From assembly GCF_030519355.1 (NCBI RefSeq), contig NZ_JAUMKC010000021.1:44225-108224 (forward strand): a stretch of 64,000 nt of DNA, written 5' to 3'. This document shows, piece after piece, positions 33,749 to 43,399 of the stretch (its first letter is position 1; every line of letters begins with the position of its first letter). The stretch is from Mucilaginibacter sp. L3T2-6 (GTDB lineage: Bacteria; Bacteroidota; Bacteroidia; Sphingobacteriales; Sphingobacteriaceae). A model generated the notes under the pieces. That model did no database searches and was not told where the DNA came from. It saw only the letters and a program-made list of their open reading frames with translations. The position numbers and the translations under genes are program-made.

Positions 33749-36433
33749 CTACCTTAGTTCAAACACATAGCTCCCCGCTTCAATATCAAGTCCTTTGACC
33801 GTATTTAACCATTTACCGTTTAAAATCGCTTGTTTTCCCGCCGGGAAATAAATCCGGGCTGCAGAATTTGCCGGTATCACCACTGAATATATTATCACAC
33901 CATTAGTCCTTTTCCACGACGAAACAATTTTTCCATAGGGGCCGGTGTGCTCCGCTTCAAAATGGCCGAGTTTGTCTACAAAATTTGGAGTTAATATAAC
34001 GCGTTTAAAGCCGGGTAGTTCAGGGTCGGGTTTTATGCCACCCAAGCCTTTGAAATACCAGGCGCCAATTTCGCCAAACATAATGTGGTTGAGCGATAAG
34101 GCATCGTCGGCATCGATATTCCAATTTTCGTATAACGTAGTTGCTCCTTTCTTTATCCACCATCCCCATGAAGGAAATGTTTCCTGTGAGGCTATAGCAT
34201 AGGCGACATCGGCGTAGCCATTATCACTTAATGCACTCAATATAGCCTTGGTTCCTAAAATACCAACGTCCAGGTGATTATCGGCATGTTTAACTGCATC
34301 AGCCAGCGCGGAAGCGATTTTATGCTTCAAGGTATCAGGCGCTAGTCCCCAAAACAGTGGCACGCTTTGCTCAGTCTGGAAACCTTTGTCGTAAATGCCC
34401 GAAGCTTTGTCCAGGTATTTGGCGTTGAATGCGTTTTTTATCTTCAGGGCAAGTTGTTCATAATGCTTCTGATCGTCAGAGCGCTTAAATAATCTGGCCG
34501 CTTTAGCAAGAATGGTAACATCAGCGAAATAATAGGCGGTTGAAGTAAATTCAACAGGCGTAACCGATTTTACGGGTACCCAGTCGCCAAGGCCCCAGGT
34601 AGTCAGGCCGGTAGGGTAAAGCTCATCAATGTGGTCTGCATATTTCTTAATGGCCTCATAATTATCCGCGAGAGCTTTACTGTCTCCATAAAAAAGGTAA
34701 AGGTTCCAGGGAATAATGGCAACGGTGCTGGTCCAGTCTGGTCCGTTGCCCCATTCATAACCCCAGCCATTTGAGGGAATAATAGATGGCAAAACACCAT
34801 TAGGCTGCTGCTCGTCACGATGATCTGCCATCCATTTTTCGTAAATGGTGATGCCATCGAAATTATACAATCCGGTTTCGCTGGCGATGTGGGCGTCGCC
34901 TGTCCAGCCGTTTTTTTCGCGTTGCGGGCAATCGGTAGGGTAACCAAAGAAGTTTGACAGATAAGAGGCGTTGGTAGCCTGCCATATTTTATCAAGCATA
35001 GTGCTTGACGACGTGATAGTGCCCACCTGCTCTACATCGCTATGCATAAAATAGCCGTAAAGACTTTCTTTTGCCAGCTCGATCGGCCTGTCACTGCTAA
35101 CTTCAACATATTGAAAACCCTTGTAGTTAAAGCGCGGCATAAATGTTTCTTCGCCTTTGCCGCTTAAAATAAATATATCGGTTTGGAAAGGGTCTTTGTC
35201 ATCGGTAGGGCGGTAGTGGATGTCGATGTTGGATTGATCTGCGTAGCCGTTTTTACCAAGTTTCTCGGCATGCTTCAGGCGGATAACCGTACCGGCTTCG
35301 CCTTTAACCGTTATGCTGCTCACGCCGGAAATGTTCCGGCCAATATCGAACAGGTATGTTTTGTCGTCCAGCTTTTTGATGCTCTGTGCCGGAATTTTTT
35401 CGATAGCCCGTATTGGCTGCATGGCCTGCGAAACGATGTTCATTGAAGGGGCCTGACGGGCGAATACCCCTTTCCATGCTGTATCGATGAAGTTTGGCGT
35501 GCTCCATCCGGGTTGCTCCAGGCGGGCATCGTAGTGTTCGGCGGTATAAATACTGTTGAAAATGATGGGACTATGCGAGGTTTTCCATGAAGTATTTGAG
35601 GTTACGGTTTCAACCGAGCCGTCATCATAAGTTATGCGCAGGTCGAGACAAAAGGCGGGCCGGTTGCGCCATGGCGCCTTATGGAAATACCATACTGCCG
35701 TGCTCTGGTGATTGTACCAGCCGTTGCCCAGCAAAACGCCAACCGCATTTTTACCGCTTTGCAGTTGTTTGGTAACATCATAAGTAACGTAGAGTGTCCG
35801 ACGGTCAAAACGGGTATACATTGGGTCGAGACGATGGTCGCCTATCTTTTCGCCATTGATATATAGCTCGTATAAACCCGCCACTGCAATATATGCCCTC
35901 GCTGACACTACCTTTTTTGTTAAGCCGAATGTTTTACGGAAATAGGGAGCGGGCTTCATATCGGGGTCATGATTATCGCTTATCCAGGCGCCGTGCCAGT
36001 TTGTTTTCATTAAACCTGTTTCAAAAGCCGCGACAGGCGACACAACTGATTTTCCATTTTTATCCCACACCTGCACCCTCCAATAGTATTTGGTAAATGG
36101 TTGTAACGGTTTTCCATTGTATGTTATCCGGGAAGCATCGCTTGTAGTTTTCATCGATTGCCAGCTGTTAGTTATTCCTTTAGTTAACTTTATCGAATCG
36201 GTATTCACCGATAGCTGCCAGGCCGTTTGCCTCGCCCCCTGGCGACTATCGCTCATTGCCCATGTTAAGCGCGGATGCGGGGAATCAATACCCAGTGGAT
36301 TATTAAGGTATTCGCATTTAAGGTTGATGACTTTTGCATTTTGCGCAGGAAGGGCGTTCGTAAATGCAGCTGTTAGGAAGAAGATAAAAAATATTCTGGT
36401 TGAAAGCAGTGACTTAAAAGCTGAAGAAATCAT
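33749..36433 (-). CDS. GH78 alpha-L-rhamnosidase
   Basis: An 894-residue secreted glycosidase releasing terminal alpha-L-rhamnose from polysaccharides such as pectin RG-I or from flavonoid glycosides. A signal peptide (about 1-30) is followed by an Ig-like N-terminal domain (about 35-145), the rhamnosidase N-terminal beta domain (about 150-330), a concanavalin-like domain (about 340-450) and the (alpha/alpha)6 barrel, which holds the family motif DCPQREKNGWTGDAH at about 503-517 with its conserved acidic residues, then a C-terminal beta-sandwich. It stands alone; it is not in an operon with susCD. Confidence 0.93.
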   Translation of the reverse strand: MISSAFKSLLSTRIFFIFFLTAAFTNALPAQNAKVINLKCEYLNNPLGIDSPHPRLTWAMSDSRQGARQTAWQLSVNTDSIKLTKGITNSWQSMKTTSDASRITYNGKPLQPFTKYYWRVQVWDKNGKSVVSPVAAFETGLMKTNWHGAWISDNHDPDMKPAPYFRKTFGLTKKVVSARAYIAVAGLYELYINGEKIGDHRLDPMYTRFDRRTLYVTYDVTKQLQSGKNAVGVLLGNGWYNHQSTAVWYFHKAPWRNRPAFCLDLRITYDDGSVETVTSNTSWKTSHSPIIFNSIYTAEHYDARLEQPGWSTPNFIDTAWKGVFARQAPSMNIVSQAMQPIRAIEKIPAQSIKKLDDKTYLFDIGRNISGVSSITVKGEAGTVIRLKHAEKLGKNGYADQSNIDIHYRPTDDKDPFQTDIFILSGKGEETFMPRFNYKGFQYVEVSSDRPIELAKESLYGYFMHSDVEQVGTITSSSTMLDKIWQATNASYLSNFFGYPTDCPQREKNGWTGDAHIASETGLYNFDGITIYEKWMADHRDEQQPNGVLPSIIPSNGWGYEWGNGPDWTSTVAIIPWNLYLFYGDSKALADNYEAIKKYADHIDELYPTGLTTWGLGDWVPVKSVTPVEFTSTAYYFADVTILAKAARLFKRSDDQKHYEQLALKIKNAFNAKYLDKASGIYDKGFQTEQSVPLFWGLAPDTLKHKIASALADAVKHADNHLDVGILGTKAILSALSDNGYADVAYAIASQETFPSWGWWIKKGATTLYENWNIDADDALSLNHIMFGEIGAWYFKGLGGIKPDPELPGFKRVILTPNFVDKLGHFEAEHTGPYGKIVSSWKRTNGVIIYSVVIPANSAARIYFPAGKQAILNGKWLNTVKGLDIEAGSYVFELR

Positions 36434-36543
36434 TTACAGGCAATCGATAGTTAAATTGGTAACACAAACTTAACCATTAAAACGGTATCCGGCATCCTGC
36501 ACTATCTGTGGAAGATTATATAAAAATTGGTAAATGTGATTTA

Positions 36544-36824
36544 TTAGAGCTGGTCTGAAAAAAGGTCTTCAAGGTCAATAACCAATCCGGGTAGAATAGG
36601 AGTAGTTACCTCATCGCCAATAAAACACGGCATGGCTTTCGCTTCCTTAAGAAATTATACAATTCATTAAAAATAGCTCCTGAAACTATCTGATGCACCG
36701 AACCAGGTGCAGGACTCATCTTAAAGATTTTACCTTTAATCAATTCCAGGCGTTCGTCGAACGTCCACTTTAAGTAGTCGGCGTAAGTATAGGTTTTGTT
36801 GAAGTCCAGATCTGATAGCTGCAT
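36544..36824 (-). pseudogene. Internally deleted Uma2-family nuclease gene
   Basis: The first 64 codons encode a normal Uma2 (DUF820) N-terminus (YTYADYLKWTFDERLELIKG, MSPAPGSVHQ). After CRV the frame runs into a stop at 36606. In a second frame the bases 36546-36595 encode GDEVTTPILPGLVIDLEDLF, matching the usual Uma2 C-terminus. The roughly 100 residues between, including the catalytic Asp and Glu-x-Lys of the PD-(D/E)XK fold, are missing. It is a relic with an out-of-frame deletion, divergent from dnaX. Confidence 0.72.
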
Positions 36825-36935
36825 AGATTCAACTCATTTATCACAATCTACAAATTTAAAATCAGCCCAATTCTTCGTCCTGCTGTTTCCTCACACCGCT
36901 TTTAACATAAGCAGATTATTATTACCTTAGTAGCT

Positions 36936-38738
36936 GTGGATAATTTCATCGTTTCGGCCCGTAAGTACCGCCCGGCTACTTTTGAAAGCGTTGTTGGACA
37001 GCAACATATCACCAACACGTTAAAAAACGCCATTAAAAATAATCAGCTGGCGCAGGCATTTTTGTTCTGCGGTCCGCGTGGTGTGGGCAAAACTACCTGT
37101 GCGCGTATCCTCGCAAAAACCATTAACTGCGAAAACTTACAACCAAATGGCGAGGCTTGCGGCGTATGTAATTCGTGCCAGTCGTTCCAAAATGGTAATT
37201 CATTCAATATCCACGAGCTTGATGCTGCATCCAATAACTCAGTCGACGACATCCGCAGTTTGATTGAGCAGGTGCGCATACCGCCACAGGCAGTGAGGTA
37301 TAAAATATATATCATCGATGAGGTACACATGCTCTCGCAGGCAGCTTTTAACGCCTTCCTGAAAACGCTTGAGGAGCCGCCGCATTATGCCATATTTATA
37401 TTAGCTACTACCGAGAAGCATAAGATATTACCAACTATACTTTCCCGCTGCCAGATATTCGATTTTAATCGTATTCGTGTAGAAGATATGGCTTCGCACC
37501 TGGCATCTATCGCTCAAAAAGAAAATATTGAATATGAGCCGGATGGCCTGCATGTTATCGCTCAAAAAGCCGATGGCGGGTTGCGTGATGCCCTTTCGAT
37601 GTTCGACCAGATCGTTAGTTTTTCCGGTGGCGATGTTACTTACAGGGCAGTTATCGACAATCTGAATATCCTTGATTACGACTACTATTTCAATATAACC
37701 GACCGGCTGCTAAACCAGGATAATGCCCAAACGCTTTTATTGTTCGATGAGATATTGTCACGTGGATTTGATGGTGCGCATTTTATTTCGGGCCTGTCGG
37801 AACACTTTCGCAATTTGTTAGTAGGTAAAGACCAGGCTACGCTGAAGCTGCTGGAAGTAAGCGAAGGCATACGTAATAAGTATCTGCAGCAGGCGCAGTC
37901 TTCAAGTGTATCGTTCCTGATGTCGGCTCTGAACATAGCCAACCAGTGCGACCTGAACTATAAGCTGAGCAAGAACCAACGCTTACAGGTTGAACTGGCA
38001 TTGCTGAAGATGTGTAATCTTCAATCGGTGTTCAATCTCGCGGTTACGCCGCTCGCTGCAATGCCCGCGCAAGAGGGGCAATTAAAAAAAAAACCTGATT
38101 CCGCAGCAATAACGCCCGAAAGGGAGCAGAAACAGGCTGCACAGCCACCTGCACCGGCCGTAGGCGCTGTCCAACCGTTGCGGCCTCCGGCGCCGGAAAA
38201 ACCAGCTGCTGCCGTAATAAAGGAAGAGGTGGCGGCAGAAAAACCCAAAGTATTTATACCTAATTCAAGCCTGGCCTCTGCATCGGTTAAGATACCATCG
38301 TTAAGAGATGTAGGTAAAATGGTTGAAGCAGCCGCCGAAGAAGAAGACCCTTACATAAAAGGCGATGCCAAAGATGCTTTTACCGATGACCAGTTCTCGA
38401 AATGCTGGAGCGATTATGCGGCAAAGATTAAATCTGAAGGGAAGAAAAACGCGCTTACCATATTTATCTCCTATCCACCCAAAAAGCTGGGCGACAATGT
38501 GTATGAGGTTGTTTTAGAAAATAAAGTGCAGGAGAACCTTTTCCGTGAGGAGCGGCCCAACCTGCTCAATTACCTGCGGCTCACGCTGCGCAATTTCGAT
38601 ATTGAAGTGAATGCGCGTGTAGATGAGGTTGCCGTAGTAAAGCGGCCTTACACCGCTTCTGAAAAATTCCAATATATGGCGCAGAAGAACCCGGCGCTGG
38701 CCGAACTGAAGAATAAGTTTAACCTTGATTTTGACTGA
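36936..38738 (+). CDS. dnaX: DNA polymerase III subunit gamma/tau
   Basis: The clamp-loader ATPase of the replicative polymerase, 600 residues. The AAA+ core has Walker A GPRGVGKTT (about 46), a zinc site (Cys in INCENLQPNGEACGVCNSC, split: INCE then CGVCNSC), Walker B IIDEVHML and the arginine-finger motif ILSRCQIF; domain III ends at about 370. A proline/alanine-rich linker (about 375-460) and a tau-specific C-terminal domain follow. At 38084-38093 lies a run of ten A residues, codons 383-386. Loss of one A gives a stop after about five further codons (TAA), gain of one A gives a stop at once (TGA), so slippage would make a gamma-like protein of about 390 residues. The start is a GTG at 36936, close behind a -7-like TACCTTAG at 36923. 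Confidence 0.95.
   Translation: MDNFIVSARKYRPATFESVVGQQHITNTLKNAIKNNQLAQAFLFCGPRGVGKTTCARILAKTINCENLQPNGEACGVCNSCQSFQNGNSFNIHELDAASNNSVDDIRSLIEQVRIPPQAVRYKIYIIDEVHMLSQAAFNAFLKTLEEPPHYAIFILATTEKHKILPTILSRCQIFDFNRIRVEDMASHLASIAQKENIEYEPDGLHVIAQKADGGLRDALSMFDQIVSFSGGDVTYRAVIDNLNILDYDYYFNITDRLLNQDNAQTLLLFDEILSRGFDGAHFISGLSEHFRNLLVGKDQATLKLLEVSEGIRNKYLQQAQSSSVSFLMSALNIANQCDLNYKLSKNQRLQVELALLKMCNLQSVFNLAVTPLAAMPAQEGQLKKKPDSAAITPEREQKQAAQPPAPAVGAVQPLRPPAPEKPAAAVIKEEVAAEKPKVFIPNSSLASASVKIPSLRDVGKMVEAAAEEEDPYIKGDAKDAFTDDQFSKCWSDYAAKIKSEGKKNALTIFISYPPKKLGDNVYEVVLENKVQENLFREERPNLLNYLRLTLRNFDIEVNARVDEVAVVKRPYTASEKFQYMAQKNPALAELKNKFNLDFD
38084..38093 (+). promoter_or_regulatory. Candidate programmed slippage site in dnaX
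   Basis: Ten consecutive A residues directly after the clamp-loader core of dnaX, in the frame TTA AAA AAA AAA CCT. A purine-rich Shine-Dalgarno-like AGAGGGG ends about five bases upstream of the run. Both alternative frames meet a stop within about seven codons. Confidence 0.5.
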
Positions 38739-39072
38739 TGTCAAAAGCGCTGTTTTTCCCGGTTTTAAATAAATAGTCCGGCATCAAATTATTTCTAAAA
38801 AGTACAATTACCGACATTCCAAAAACTGTTATGTTAAAACGACCGTTGCTTTACCTCACCAGCGATAGCTCTGTCGTTTCTTCGCTATCAAACCCCGTAG
38901 TGTACCGGCGCGATTTTGTCAATTTCTGCCTTATGTCCGCCGAAAAGCGCGGTAGTATTTGTTTATTGTGATCATTTTACCTTGTAAAACTGACATTACT
39001 GATGCTAATACATTATTGTTTCCTTCTGCTCCTGCAATTAATTCAACTAAATTGTTAAATTCGTATTATCTA
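38739..39072. other. Intergenic region before the AraC regulator
   Basis: About 330 bases. A 46-codon ATG frame at 38831-38971 is open but has no recognised homology or ribosome site that I can defend. No clear terminator for dnaX was found. Confidence 0.4.
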
Positions 39073-39093
39073 TATAACCAATTTGTATAACCA
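39073..39093 (+). repeat. Direct repeat TATAACCA upstream of the AraC gene
   Basis: Two copies of TATAACCA at 39073-39080 and 39086-39093, 13 bases apart, just before the start of the AraC regulator gene, followed by a TAATTTG that may be a -7 box. It may be an operator half-site pair for autoregulation. Confidence 0.35.
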
Positions 39094-39105
39094 AAATAAT
39101 TTGTG

Positions 39106-39978
39106 ATGAGCAATGTAATGCGCGAGATTACCCCGCTGACGCCCAGCGATTGCTTTACCATTTTTTCGAGAGTAAAAAGCAAGTTCGATTTTCCGCTCCA
39201 TTATCACGACGAGTATGAATTGAACCTGATACTGAATGCCAAGGGTGCGAAACGCGTGGTTGGCGGAAATATTGAAGTAATTGAAGACCTTGAACTGGCC
39301 CTGATCGGTCCGAACCTTTATCACGCCTGGTTTACTCACCAGTGCCAAAGCGAGGCCATCACCGAGATAACCATACAGTTTCACAAAGACCTGTTTGATG
39401 AAAAGTTGCTGAAGCGCAATCAGCTAAGTTTTTTAAAAAGCATGCTGGAGCGTTCGCAGCGGGGTATTGCCTTTGCCCCGGAAACCGTAACCGCGCTAAA
39501 AGACCGGTTGCTGTCGCTGGATAAAAAAAACGGTTTTGATTCAGTACTGGAGTTGTTTTCTATCCTGCATGATCTTTCTATTTCCCGGAACATGAAGACC
39601 TTGTCAGATCCAAGCTTTACCAACGAAAAGTTTTATTACAATAGCCGTCGCATCGAGAAAGTATTTGAGCACATGAACCTTAATTATCATAAGCAGGTAA
39701 CTCTTGCCGAAGTCGCACGCATCGCCAACATGCCCGAAGCATCCTTTAGCAGGTTTATCAAAAAGCGCACCGGTAAAACTTTCATCGATAGTTTAAACGA
39801 AATACGCCTGGGCCATGCCTCAAGGATGCTTATAGACTCAACCACCACCATTGCCGAAATAGCTTATAAATGCGGATTCAATAATATTTCCAACTTTAAC
39901 AGGATATTTAAACGCAAAAAACTCTGTATTCCTAAAGAATTCCGCGAAACGTACACCGGAAACCGGGTGTTTATCTGA
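39106..39978 (+). CDS. AraC-family transcriptional regulator
   Basis: A 290-residue regulator. Residues about 15-150 form a cupin-like ligand domain (HYHDEYELNLIL is the usual start), and the C-terminal 100 residues form the double helix-turn-helix of AraC (VTLAEVARIANMPEASFSRF, split: VTLAEVARIA then SFSRFIKKRTG; then IAEIAYKCGFNNISNF). It lies 176 bases upstream of the symporter/GH130/epimerase operon on the same strand and is its likely regulator, sensing a beta-mannoside or mannosylglucose. I chose the ATG at 39106; a GTG at 39103 precedes it. Confidence 0.92.
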   Translation: MSNVMREITPLTPSDCFTIFSRVKSKFDFPLHYHDEYELNLILNAKGAKRVVGGNIEVIEDLELALIGPNLYHAWFTHQCQSEAITEITIQFHKDLFDEKLLKRNQLSFLKSMLERSQRGIAFAPETVTALKDRLLSLDKKNGFDSVLELFSILHDLSISRNMKTLSDPSFTNEKFYYNSRRIEKVFEHMNLNYHKQVTLAEVARIANMPEASFSRFIKKRTGKTFIDSLNEIRLGHASRMLIDSTTTIAEIAYKCGFNNISNFNRIFKRKKLCIPKEFRETYTGNRVFI

Positions 39979-40154
39979 TGTGCAGATTTCTAACGGAAAA
40001 TTTGCAGGATTATGTTTTCGAGTTAAAAAATTTAATACATAAGGATAAAATAGTATTACAAAATAGCTATTGATAAATCTATTTTAGGCTAAACCAATTG
40101 AACATAATTTTCATCCGCACAACGCATACCCACCCATCTGTCTGTTAGCACAAA

Positions 40155-41987
40155 ATGAAGCTTAATCCCATAGATATTGCCATAATAGCGGTTTACCTGC
40201 TGAGCACAATATTTATCGGGCTATGGTATCGCAAAAAGGCGCGCCAGAACAAGGAAAGTTATATGCTGGGCGGCAAATCGTTGCCGTGGTACAAGCTGGG
40301 GTTAAGTGATGCTTCGGATATGTTCGATATCAGCGGCACCATGTGGATGGTGAGCCTGTGCTTTGTGTACGGTATGAAGAGCATCTGGATACCTTGGCTG
40401 TGGCCGGTTTTTAACCAGGTTTTTTTGATGATGTACCTGTCACGGTGGTTAAGACGTTCCAATGCTGCTACGGGTGCGGAATGGCTCGCGTCACGCTTTG
40501 GGCAAAGAGGCCGGGGCGTAACTGCTTCGCAAATTGTGGTTATTTGCTTTGCTTTATTAAGCTGCCTGGCATTTATGGCCTACGGATTTATCGGTTTGGG
40601 TAAGTTTATCGAGATTTTTGTCCCCTGGGATATGATAAAAGGGTATATCCCTTTCAACGTCGCGCCTCAATATGTGCCGCATGTTTATGGCATCATCTTT
40701 ACGCTGTTCGCCATGTTTTATTCCATACTGGGCGGCATGCACAGCATTGTAGTTGGCGATATGGTAAAATACGGGGTAATGACGGTTGCCTGTATATGGA
40801 TAGGATTTATTGCTTCCGCGCAATTAGCCAATCACCATTTAAACGTCCCGCATGGCTGGTTCAGCCCTTTTTTCGGTTCGCATTTGGGATTAAACTGGTC
40901 AGGCATTATTACTGAGGTTAACGCCAAAATTAAAAGCGATGGATATTCGTTGTTTGGCTTATTTTTTATGATGATGACCTTTAAGGGCTTTTTTGCTGCT
41001 TTAGCCGGACCCGCGCCAAATTACGATATGCAGAAAATCCTTTCTACCCGCTCACCCGAGGAGGCCAGCAAAATGAGCGGTTTTGTAAACATCATTCTGC
41101 TGCCCATTCGCTACACGCTCATCATCAGCCTGACTATCCTGGGATTGATTTTTTATCACCAGATGAATTTAAACGATGGCAGCGGGACAATTGACTTCGA
41201 ACGAATATTACCGGCGGTGATCAATAATTTTTTGCCTGTTGGATTAGTCGGATTGTTGCTGGCGGGATTGCTGGGGGCGTTTATGAGTACATTTAGCGGG
41301 ACCATGAATGCGGCGCAGGCCTACATTGTAAATGATATCTATCTCAAATACATCCGCCCGGATGCATCGCCGCGAAAAATAATCACTATGAATTATGCCG
41401 TGGGCGTTACAGTGGTAGCGGTCGGCGTGATGCTTGGCTTTTTTGTGAAAGATATTAACAGTATGCTGCAATGGATAGTCTCGGCACTGTATGGAGGCTA
41501 TATTGCCTCGAACGTGCTGAAATGGCATTGGTGGCGCTTTAATGCCAGCGGTTTTTTTTGGGGAATGCTTACCGGGATAGCCGCGGCGATGGTGTCATCC
41601 GTTGTAATACCGGATGGAGAGCTGTTGTACTGGTTCCCCGTTTTATTTGCGTTATCACTGGCTGGCTCTATCATTGGCGCCTGCGCAACATCGCCGACTG
41701 ACATTGATGTTTTAAAATCATTTTACGCCAACGTGCGCCCATGGGGGTTCTGGGAACCGGTAAAACAAGCTGTGATGGACGATGATCCATCGTTTCAGCC
41801 GAACCGCAACTTTAAGCTTAATATGTTCAATGTGGTAATAGGCACTGCAGCCCAGTGTTGCCTTACTATTTTGCCGATGTACCTGGTGCTTGGGCAGCAT
41901 TTGCCATTGCTGGCGACGGTGGGCATACTTGCGGTTACCATAGTGATACTAAAGAAAACCTGGTGGAATAAACTAAGTGAATATTGA
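40155..41987 (+). CDS. Sodium:solute symporter, probable mannobiose transporter
   Basis: A 610-residue inner membrane symporter of the SSS family with about 13-14 helices, beginning with NPIDIAIIAVYLLSTIFIG and the signature region SLPWYKLGLSDASDMFDISGT (split: SLPWYKLGLSDA, DMFDISGT). It uses the sodium gradient to import a small solute. The genes 67 bases downstream encode mannosylglucose phosphorylase and cellobiose 2-epimerase; in Bacteroides fragilis an SSS symporter gene sits with the same two genes, so the likely substrate is beta-1,4-mannobiose. The assignment of the substrate is inferred from this neighbourhood. Confidence 0.9.
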   Translation: MKLNPIDIAIIAVYLLSTIFIGLWYRKKARQNKESYMLGGKSLPWYKLGLSDASDMFDISGTMWMVSLCFVYGMKSIWIPWLWPVFNQVFLMMYLSRWLRRSNAATGAEWLASRFGQRGRGVTASQIVVICFALLSCLAFMAYGFIGLGKFIEIFVPWDMIKGYIPFNVAPQYVPHVYGIIFTLFAMFYSILGGMHSIVVGDMVKYGVMTVACIWIGFIASAQLANHHLNVPHGWFSPFFGSHLGLNWSGIITEVNAKIKSDGYSLFGLFFMMMTFKGFFAALAGPAPNYDMQKILSTRSPEEASKMSGFVNIILLPIRYTLIISLTILGLIFYHQMNLNDGSGTIDFERILPAVINNFLPVGLVGLLLAGLLGAFMSTFSGTMNAAQAYIVNDIYLKYIRPDASPRKIITMNYAVGVTVVAVGVMLGFFVKDINSMLQWIVSALYGGYIASNVLKWHWWRFNASGFFWGMLTGIAAAMVSSVVIPDGELLYWFPVLFALSLAGSIIGACATSPTDIDVLKSFYANVRPWGFWEPVKQAVMDDDPSFQPNRNFKLNMFNVVIGTAAQCCLTILPMYLVLGQHLPLLATVGILAVTIVILKKTWWNKLSEY

Positions 41988-42054
41988 TTTGGAATATCAT
42001 CGGTTTGATGATGATTGCACTGATGTTGAAAAAAGCTACTAAAGAAACAAAAAC

Positions 42055-43239
42055 ATGACTACCGACTTTGAGAAACGACTTAACCTGCTGGAAATTGAAC
42101 ACCTGCAGCTAATAAAGAAAACCAACAAAATTGCAGGCATCGGCAATGGCGTATTCGACAGGTATGTTAACCCGGTTTTAACGGCGGGTCATACTCCGCT
42201 TTTTTGGCGTTATGATTTGAACCCGGAAACCAATCCTCACCTGATGGAGCGCTTCGGTATCAATGCGGCTTTTAATGCAGGTGCAATAAAGCTGAATGAC
42301 AAGTACTTATTGGTGGCACGCGTTGAGGGCGCAGACCGTAAATCATTCTTTGCAGTAGCAGAAAGTCCGGACGGTATCAGCAATTTTACTTTTTGGGACA
42401 AACCGGTAGCAATGCCCGAAACGGCCGAACCCGATACAAACGTTTACGATATGCGTTTAACCGCACACGAAGACGGCTGGATTTACGGCCTGTTCTGCAC
42501 TGAGCGCCGCGACCCTGAAGCACCAGGCTACGATCAAAGCATGGCCATAGCCGCTTGTGGCATTGCCCGCACTAAAGACCTTGTAAAATGGTACCGCCTG
42601 CCGGATTTGATCACCAATTCTCCCCAGCAGCGCAATGTAGTGCTGCACCCGGAATTTGTTGATGGAAAATATGCGTTATACACCCGTCCGCAGGATGGCT
42701 TTATCAGTGCGGGTACAGGAGGTGGCATAGGCTTCGGTTTAAGCGATTCAATGGAAAATGCCCGGGTTGATGAAGAATTCATTATCGACAACAAAATCTA
42801 TCATACCGTTTATGAAGCCAAAAACGGGCAGGGGCCTGCTCCAATCAAAACAGAAAAAGGCTGGCTGCATTTGGCGCATGGTGTTCGGAATACTGCCGCT
42901 GGTTTGCGCTATGTATTGTATATGTTTATGACTGATTTATATGATTTAACCAAAGTGCTGTGTAAGCCTGCAGGTTATTTGCTGGCGCCCGAGGGCGAAG
43001 AGCGCATTGGCGATGTATCCAACGTGGTTTTTTGCAATGGCTGGATTAAGGATGATGACGGCCGGGTGTTTATCTATTACGCATCTTCGGATACACGTAT
43101 GCACGTCGCCACTACAACTGTTGATAAGCTTTTAGATTATGTAATGAACACACCGGCGGATGGGTTGCGCTCTGCCGCATCCGTGAGCACACTTTATGAA
43201 TTGATTGAGAGGAATTTAAGAATAAGGGCGAAGGTGTAA
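42055..43239 (+). CDS. GH130 4-O-beta-D-mannosyl-D-glucose phosphorylase
   Basis: A 394-residue cytosolic phosphorylase splitting beta-1,4-mannosylglucose with phosphate into mannose 1-phosphate and glucose. The five-bladed propeller motifs are readable: FNAGAIKLNDKYLLVARVEG (split: FNAGA, YLLVARVEG), VYDMRLTAHEDGWIYGLFC with the catalytic Asp in YDMRLT, NVVLHPEFVDGKYALYTRPQDG (NVVLHPEF, RPQDG) and the phosphate-binding VRNTAAGLRYVLYMFM. The GH130_1 subgroup assignment rests on the long N-terminal helix and on the next gene, the cellobiose 2-epimerase that makes its substrate from mannobiose. Confidence 0.92.
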   Translation: MTTDFEKRLNLLEIEHLQLIKKTNKIAGIGNGVFDRYVNPVLTAGHTPLFWRYDLNPETNPHLMERFGINAAFNAGAIKLNDKYLLVARVEGADRKSFFAVAESPDGISNFTFWDKPVAMPETAEPDTNVYDMRLTAHEDGWIYGLFCTERRDPEAPGYDQSMAIAACGIARTKDLVKWYRLPDLITNSPQQRNVVLHPEFVDGKYALYTRPQDGFISAGTGGGIGFGLSDSMENARVDEEFIIDNKIYHTVYEAKNGQGPAPIKTEKGWLHLAHGVRNTAAGLRYVLYMFMTDLYDLTKVLCKPAGYLLAPEGEERIGDVSNVVFCNGWIKDDDGRVFIYYASSDTRMHVATTTVDKLLDYVMNTPADGLRSAASVSTLYELIERNLRIRAKV

Positions 43240-43269
43240 TCAAAAGCTTTAGTGAGTTTTGTGATTGCA

Positions 43270-43380
43270 AGCGCAGGGTGGCGCCTCGTCACTATACTTA
43301 TCCGTCATGCAATTTATGACTTATCTGTCTGAATTTAGGGCGAGGGCGCTGCTTCGCACTTCGTCTCGCAATGAACAAAT
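43270..43380. repeat. Degenerate copy of the CTCGCAATGA palindromic repeat
   Basis: The right end (CTTCGTCTCGCAATGAACAA) and the left part (GGCGCCTCGTC) match the intact element at 47768-47864 in words and order but have decayed. It fills the spacer between the GH130 and epimerase genes. Confidence 0.45.
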
Positions 43381-43399
43381 TTTATAAATCAGGAATCTT

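Noticed and set aside
38831..38971. A 46-codon ATG frame upstream of the AraC gene
   Set aside because: No homology, no convincing ribosome site, and poor agreement with the composition of nearby genes; kept only as a note in the intergenic entry.
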